Below are positions 5,963 through 9,245 of a stretch of DNA of 9,245 nucleotides, piece after piece. The notes beneath the pieces were generated by a model. The model ran no database searches and had not been told where the DNA came from. It saw nothing but the letters and a program-made list of their open reading frames with translations. Position 1 is the stretch's first letter, and each line of letters starts with the position of its first letter. Source of the stretch: CAYOHP01 sp964403795 [NCBI: uncultured bacterium] (GTDB lineage: Bacteria > Muiribacteriota > UBA6191 > CAZXTJ01); assembly GCA_964403795.1 (NCBI GenBank), contig CAYOHP010000203.1, positions 1 to 9,245 on the forward strand, written 5' to 3'. Made by a program: the position numbers and the translations under genes.

Positions 5963-6022
5963 GGTCTCCCTCCTGGGTCGGTGCGATCCTACCCCTGCCC
6001 GGAGCGCGGTACTGTGCCGGCG
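5963..6022. promoter_or_regulatory. 60-base divergent promoter region of the membrane gene and trpC
   Basis: All upstream signals for the trp operon shown here must lie in these 60 bases or inside the membrane-protein gene. I see no leader peptide, Trp-codon run, T-box or attenuator hairpin. The only ribosome-binding-like word before trpC is GGAG at 6001-6004, which is 18 bases from its ATG and too far to be convincing. A TACTGT word at 6010-6015 could be a -10 element giving a very short leader, but no matching -35 is evident. Confidence 0.35.
5966..5974 (-). promoter_or_regulatory. Ribosome-binding site selecting a TTG start
   Basis: AGGAGGGAG on the minus strand ends three bases before the TTG at 5962 (its AGGAGG core is six bases away). 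No better in-frame ATG or GTG lies near the first membrane segment: the tandem GTG codons around 5932 have no properly spaced site. Confidence 0.55.
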
Positions 6023-6796
6023 ATGGGTTTCCTGCACGAGCTGCTTCCCCGCAAGCGGGCCGAGGTCGAGGAGAGGAAGCGGATCCTCCCGGCCGCGGCC
6101 CTGCCTCCCCGTCCCGAGACCGGGCACCACCGATTCGTCGAGGCCCTGTCCCGCCCGGGGATCCGCCTGATCTGCGAGGTCAAGCGCCGGAGCCCTTCCG
6201 AGGGCGACCTCCGTCCCCACGACGACGTGGTCGCCCGGGCCCGCAAGTACCGCAAGGCGGGGGCCGCCGCCATCTCGGTCCTCACCGACGGCCTGCACTT
6301 CGGCGGCAGCCTCGACGACCTCTCCCGGATCCGGGACGAGGTCCCCCTGCCGCTCCTGCGCAAGGACTTCGTGGTCGATCCCTACCAGATCCACGAGGCC
6401 GCCTCGGCCGGCGCCGACGCGGTGCTGCTGATCGTGGCAGCCCTGTCCCCCGAGGAGCTCGTCTCCCTGGTGAAGCTGGCCCGCTCGGTGCGGATCGAAC
6501 CCCTCGTGGAGGTCCACGCCGATGCCGAACTCGACGCGGCGCTGGCCTCCGGAGCCAGGGTGATCGGCATCAACAACCGGGATCTGGAGAGCCTCGACGT
6601 GAGCCTCGACGTCTCCCGCCGCCTGCTGCCCCGGATCCCGCCCGGCACCCTCGCTGTCTCCGAGAGCGGCATCCGCAGCTATGCCGAGATCCAGGAACTC
6701 TCGGAGCTCGGAGCCAAGGCCTTCCTGGTCGGCTCCCACCTGATGAAGCAGGAGGACGTGCTGGCCGCGGTCCAGGGCCTGATGGGTCTGGTGTGA
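6023..6796 (+). CDS. trpC: Indole-3-glycerol-phosphate synthase
   Basis: 257 residues from the ATG at 6023. It closes the indole ring: CdRP is decarboxylated and dehydrated to indole-3-glycerol phosphate, in the cytosol. The TIM-barrel motifs are all present: CEVKRRSPS (Glu52, Lys54), VLTDGLHFGG, LLRKDFVVDPYQI (Lys114), PLVEVH (Glu163), GINNRDLESLDV (Asn184) and SESGI. Length and residue spacing agree with the monofunctional enzyme; it is not fused to trpF as in E. coli. It is the first gene of the trp unit in this window; trpE, trpG and trpD are not here. The stop lies one base before the trpF start, so translation is probably coupled. It lacks a well-placed ribosome-binding site, which is odd for the lead gene and may mean a leaderless or short-leader transcript. 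Confidence 0.98.
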   Translation: MGFLHELLPRKRAEVEERKRILPAAALPPRPETGHHRFVEALSRPGIRLICEVKRRSPSEGDLRPHDDVVARARKYRKAGAAAISVLTDGLHFGGSLDDLSRIRDEVPLPLLRKDFVVDPYQIHEAASAGADAVLLIVAALSPEELVSLVKLARSVRIEPLVEVHADAELDAALASGARVIGINNRDLESLDVSLDVSRRLLPRIPPGTLAVSESGIRSYAEIQELSELGAKAFLVGSHLMKQEDVLAAVQGLMGLV

Positions 6797-6797
6797 G

Positions 6798-7466
6798 GTG
6801 TCCGGACCCCGGAGTCCGCTGCGCATCAAGATCTGCGGGCTGACCCGTCCCCAGGACGCCTGTCACGCCCTGTCCATGGGAGCCGACGCCCTGGGCTTCG
6901 TCTTCCATCCCGGCTCCCCCCGGTACCTGGGCCTCGACGCCTACCTGGCGATCGCCGCCGAGCTCCCTGCCTGGGCCTTCACGGTGGCGGTGTTCGCTGC
7001 CGGGGACGAGTCCGAGATCCCGCGGATCGTGATCCAGGGCGGGTTCTCGGCCTTCCAGATCCATGGCGCCGCGCCCCCCGAGCATCCCTCGCTCTCCGGG
7101 CGCCAAGCCTGGCGTGCCTTCGACCCGGCGAGCGACGACCGGACCGCCGCCCAGGCCTTCCTGTCCGCCTCCCGGAACCACCACGTCCTCCTCGACCCCC
7201 GCCGCCCGGGACGACCGGGAGGCACCGGAGCGCGTCATGACCCGACCGCGCTCGTGCCCTGGCTCACCCTGCCGCGCACCGCGCTGGCCGGAGGTCTCAC
7301 CCCCGAGAACGTGGCCGAGACCGTGACCCGCCACCGGCCCGCGGCCCTGGACGCCTCGAGCGGACTCGAAACCTCGCCCGGGGTCAAGGACCCGGCCCGG
7401 GTCGAAGCCTTCGTGACGCGGGCCCGGGCCGCCCATGCCGCGATCTTCCGGGAAGGAGCCCCATGA
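6798..7466 (+). CDS. trpF: Phosphoribosylanthranilate isomerase
   Basis: 222 residues from the GTG at 6798. It isomerises N-(5-phosphoribosyl)anthranilate to CdRP, the step before TrpC. Motifs: KICGLTR with the catalytic Cys13, GADALGFVFHPGSPRYL, FQIHG, the catalytic Asp in HVLLDP followed by GGTG, LAGGLTPENV and DASSGLETSPGVKD. The loop between the catalytic Asp and GGTG carries extra Arg/Pro residues (RRPGRP). An in-frame CTG at 6819, four bases after a GGAG, would start the protein at the usual RIKICG position, so the GTG start is likely but not certain. The start follows the trpC stop by one base, and the gene overlaps trpB by four bases (ATGA). Confidence 0.96.
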   Translation: MSGPRSPLRIKICGLTRPQDACHALSMGADALGFVFHPGSPRYLGLDAYLAIAAELPAWAFTVAVFAAGDESEIPRIVIQGGFSAFQIHGAAPPEHPSLSGRQAWRAFDPASDDRTAAQAFLSASRNHHVLLDPRRPGRPGGTGARHDPTALVPWLTLPRTALAGGLTPENVAETVTRHRPAALDASSGLETSPGVKDPARVEAFVTRARAAHAAIFREGAP

Positions 7467-8722
7467 CCCGACGCGCCTCCACCCCGTCCCGGGAACCGGA
7501 GCCGCCGCGGCCTTCGCTCCCAGCCGCGTCATGGCCGGATTCCCATGGCTTCTACGGGGAGTTCGGGGGACGCTTCGTCCCCGAGACCCTGCTGCCGGCG
7601 CTCGACGAGCTCGCCCGCACCTTCGAGGCCGCCATCGCCGATCCCGCCTTCGCCGCCGAACTCGCCGAGCTCCATCGCGATTTCGCAGGCCGCCCCACAC
7701 CCCTCTATCCGGCCACCCGCCTCGAGGCCCACCTGGGGGGACGCTTCCGCCTCTTCCTGAAGCGGGAGGACATGGTCCACACCGGGGCCCACAAGCTGAA
7801 CAACGCCCTCGGGCAGATCCAGCTCGCCCGCCGCATGGGCAAGCGCCGGATCGTGGCCGAGACCGGCGCCGGCCAGCACGGGGTGGCGACCGCCGCCTGC
7901 GCCGCCAAGCTGGGGCTCGAGTGCGTGGTCTACATGGGCGAGAGTGACATGGCCCGCCAGGAGCTGAACGTCTTCCGGATGCGCCTGATGGGCGCCACCG
8001 TGGTCCCGGTCCCCTGGGGCGAGAGGACCCTCAAGGAAGCCTGCAACGCCGCCATCCGCGACTGGATCGCCCGCCCCGACGACACCCACTACCTGCTCGG
8101 CTCGGCCCTCGGGCCCCACCCCTACCCGCTGATCTGCCGCCACTTCCAGTCGGTGATCGGCAGCGAGGTCCGGGCCCAGCTCCACGCCCTGGGCGACCGC
8201 CGCTCCCCGGATTGGCTGGTGGCCTGCGTGGGAGGCGGCTCGAACGCCATCGGGCTCTTCCACCCCTTCCTCGACGACCCCTCGGTCCGCATGGTCGGGG
8301 TGGAGGCGGGCGGCCACGGCAAGCGCCTCGGCGAGCATGCGGCCCGCTTCTCGGGAGGCTCACCGGGAGTCCTCCATGGGTCCCGGACCATGGTCCTCCA
8401 GGACCGGGACGGCCAGATCGCCACCACCGCCTCGATCTCGGCCGGCCTCGACTATCCGGCCGTGGGCCCCGAGCACGCCTTCCACGCTTCCACGGGGAGG
8501 ATCGAGTTCGCCCGGGTCTCCGACCGCGAGGCCCTCGACGCCTGCGCCCGACTCGCCCGGCTCGAAGGCATCCTCCCGGCGCTCGAGTCGAGCCACGCCC
8601 TGGCCTGGCTCGAGAAGGGCAAGGACCGGATCGAGCCCGGGTCGCTGGTGGTGCTCGGGCTCTCGGGCCGGGGCGACAAGGACGTGCCCACCCTCATGCG
8701 TTCGCTCGGGGGAAGGCCATGA
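7463..8722 (+). CDS. trpB: Tryptophan synthase beta chain
   Basis: 419 residues from an ATG overlapping the trpF stop (ATGA), with a GGAAGGAG site just upstream. This PLP enzyme condenses indole with serine to give tryptophan in an alpha2-beta2 complex with TrpA. Visible motifs: FGGRFVPETLLPAL; HTGAHKLNNALGQ with the PLP Schiff-base Lys111; AETGAGQHGVATA; the phosphate-binding VGGGSNAIG; EAGGHG; ISAGLDYPAVGPEHA; and ALESSHAL. It is a standard TrpB1-type protein. The N-terminus has about 27 extra Pro/Arg/Ala-rich residues before the conserved start. The usual His of the 'THSISAGLDYP' block is Ala here (TASISAG), a small change outside the PLP-binding residues. Confidence 0.99.
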   Translation: MTRRASTPSREPEPPRPSLPAASWPDSHGFYGEFGGRFVPETLLPALDELARTFEAAIADPAFAAELAELHRDFAGRPTPLYPATRLEAHLGGRFRLFLKREDMVHTGAHKLNNALGQIQLARRMGKRRIVAETGAGQHGVATAACAAKLGLECVVYMGESDMARQELNVFRMRLMGATVVPVPWGERTLKEACNAAIRDWIARPDDTHYLLGSALGPHPYPLICRHFQSVIGSEVRAQLHALGDRRSPDWLVACVGGGSNAIGLFHPFLDDPSVRMVGVEAGGHGKRLGEHAARFSGGSPGVLHGSRTMVLQDRDGQIATTASISAGLDYPAVGPEHAFHASTGRIEFARVSDREALDACARLARLEGILPALESSHALAWLEKGKDRIEPGSLVVLGLSGRGDKDVPTLMRSLGGRP

Positions 8723-9245
8723 GCCGCGCCTCCCGCCGCTCCCCGGTCCCCCGCCCGGCTCCCCCGTCCCCGGACCGGAACCCGGGCGCCGCCGCGATCG
8801 AGGCTGCGGTGACCGGCGTCCCCGGGGCCCTGGTCCTGTTCCTCACCGCCGGGTACCCGTGCCGCGACGAGACCCCGGGCCTGCTCTCGGCCCTGGACCG
8901 GGGCGGTGCCGACGTCCTCGAGGTCGGACTCCCCTTCTCCGATTCGCTGGCGGACGGACCGGTGGTCCAGGCTTCCTACCATCGCTCGATCGCCGACGGC
9001 ACCACCTGGAAGCGGGCCCTCGACCAGCTCCGCGAGGTCCGCCGCGACCTCTCCGCCCCGGTGGTCCTGATGGGGAGCGTGAACCCGCTGCTCTGCATGG
9101 GCGCGGCCGCGTTCGCGGCCCGCGCCAGGGCCTCGGGCGCCTCGGGTGTGCTGGTCCCCGACCTGCCCCCGGAGCACGCCGCAGAGGTCCGGGAAGCCGT
9201 GACCCGCGAGGGTCTCGCCTGGATCCCGCTGGCCGCCCCCAACAC
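8719..9245 (+). CDS. trpA: Tryptophan synthase alpha chain, 3' end cut by the window
   Basis: Starts at an ATG overlapping the trpB stop (ATGA) after GGGGGAAGG; 175 full codons lie inside the window. TrpA cleaves indole-3-glycerol phosphate to indole, which passes through a tunnel to TrpB. Motifs: FLTAGYP; ADVLEVGLPFSDSLADGPVVQ with the catalytic Glu in LEVG and Asp in LADG; VLMGSVNPLL; and VLVPDLPPEH. The signature normally reads FSDPLADG; here Pro is Ser, while both catalytic acids are kept. The first 20 or so residues are Arg/Pro/Ser-rich and precede the conserved domain, like the extension in TrpB. The C-terminal part, including the phosphate-binding GS loop, lies beyond the window. Confidence 0.97.
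   Translation, partial: MSRASRRSPVPRPAPPSPDRNPGAAAIEAAVTGVPGALVLFLTAGYPCRDETPGLLSALDRGGADVLEVGLPFSDSLADGPVVQASYHRSIADGTTWKRALDQLREVRRDLSAPVVLMGSVNPLLCMGAAAFAARARASGASGVLVPDLPPEHAAEVREAVTREGLAWIPLAAPN

Noticed and set aside
4670-6022. Plus-strand frame upstream of trpC
   Set aside because: It is antisense to the membrane-protein gene, low in complexity (Arg/Pro/His-rich) and lacks any recognisable domain.
5963-6022. Trp attenuator or T-box upstream of trpC
   Set aside because: The gap is only 60 bases, with no leader peptide, no Trp codons and no antiterminator-like stems.
5963-6829. Minus-strand extension of the membrane protein across trpC
   Set aside because: It is antisense to trpC. The membrane protein has a good start at 5962 with a strong ribosome-binding site.
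1-9245. CRISPR arrays, tRNA or rRNA genes, insertion sequences
   Set aside because: No regularly spaced repeats, no cloverleaf-like or rRNA-like sequence and no transposase or terminal inverted repeats were recognised.

Overview
This is a GC-rich window (roughly 70% G+C by eye) from a Gram-negative-type bacterium. The dense, overlapping gene pairs, the eukaryote-type Ser/Thr kinase, the DUF4159 protein and a reverse transcriptase of the kind common in myxobacteria point to Myxococcota or a related high-GC lineage. That placement is inference; no marker here fixes the taxon.

Layout. Positions 1-190 are non-coding and hold GC-rich hairpins and an imperfect direct repeat. On the minus strand (191-1482) lie nrdR, the ribonucleotide-reductase repressor, and a GTGA-overlapping gene for an exported DUF4159 protein. 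Diverging from nrdR across a gap of about 48 bases is a two-gene plus-strand unit. Its first gene (1531-3468, probably starting at CTG) encodes a zinc ribbon, a complete Ser/Thr protein kinase, a proline-rich linker and two HU/IHF-like DNA-binding domains. Its second gene (3468-4361, sharing one base with the first) encodes a retron-type reverse transcriptase with YADD, a region-Y VTG and a variant of the region-X NAxxH motif. A 233-base gap follows and opens with a long, almost perfect hairpin directly after the RT stop. A polytopic membrane protein (4595-5962, minus) comes next. The window ends in the tryptophan operon trpC-trpF-trpB-trpA (6023 to the window end, plus), with trpA cut off.

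The most interesting part is 1531 to about 4596. The kinase-HU-HU protein and the retron-type RT are translationally coupled, which suggests one system: RT-made DNA (msDNA-like) could be the ligand or partner of the HU domains, and the kinase the output. Retron effector genes usually sit beside an msr-msd RNA upstream of the RT. Here there is no room for one between the two genes, so the structured gap after the RT is the best candidate site for the template RNA. I do not recall a described retron type with a kinase-HU fusion. This must be checked against current retron classifications. The remaining genes are housekeeping (nrdR, trp) or uncharacterised (DUF4159, membrane protein).
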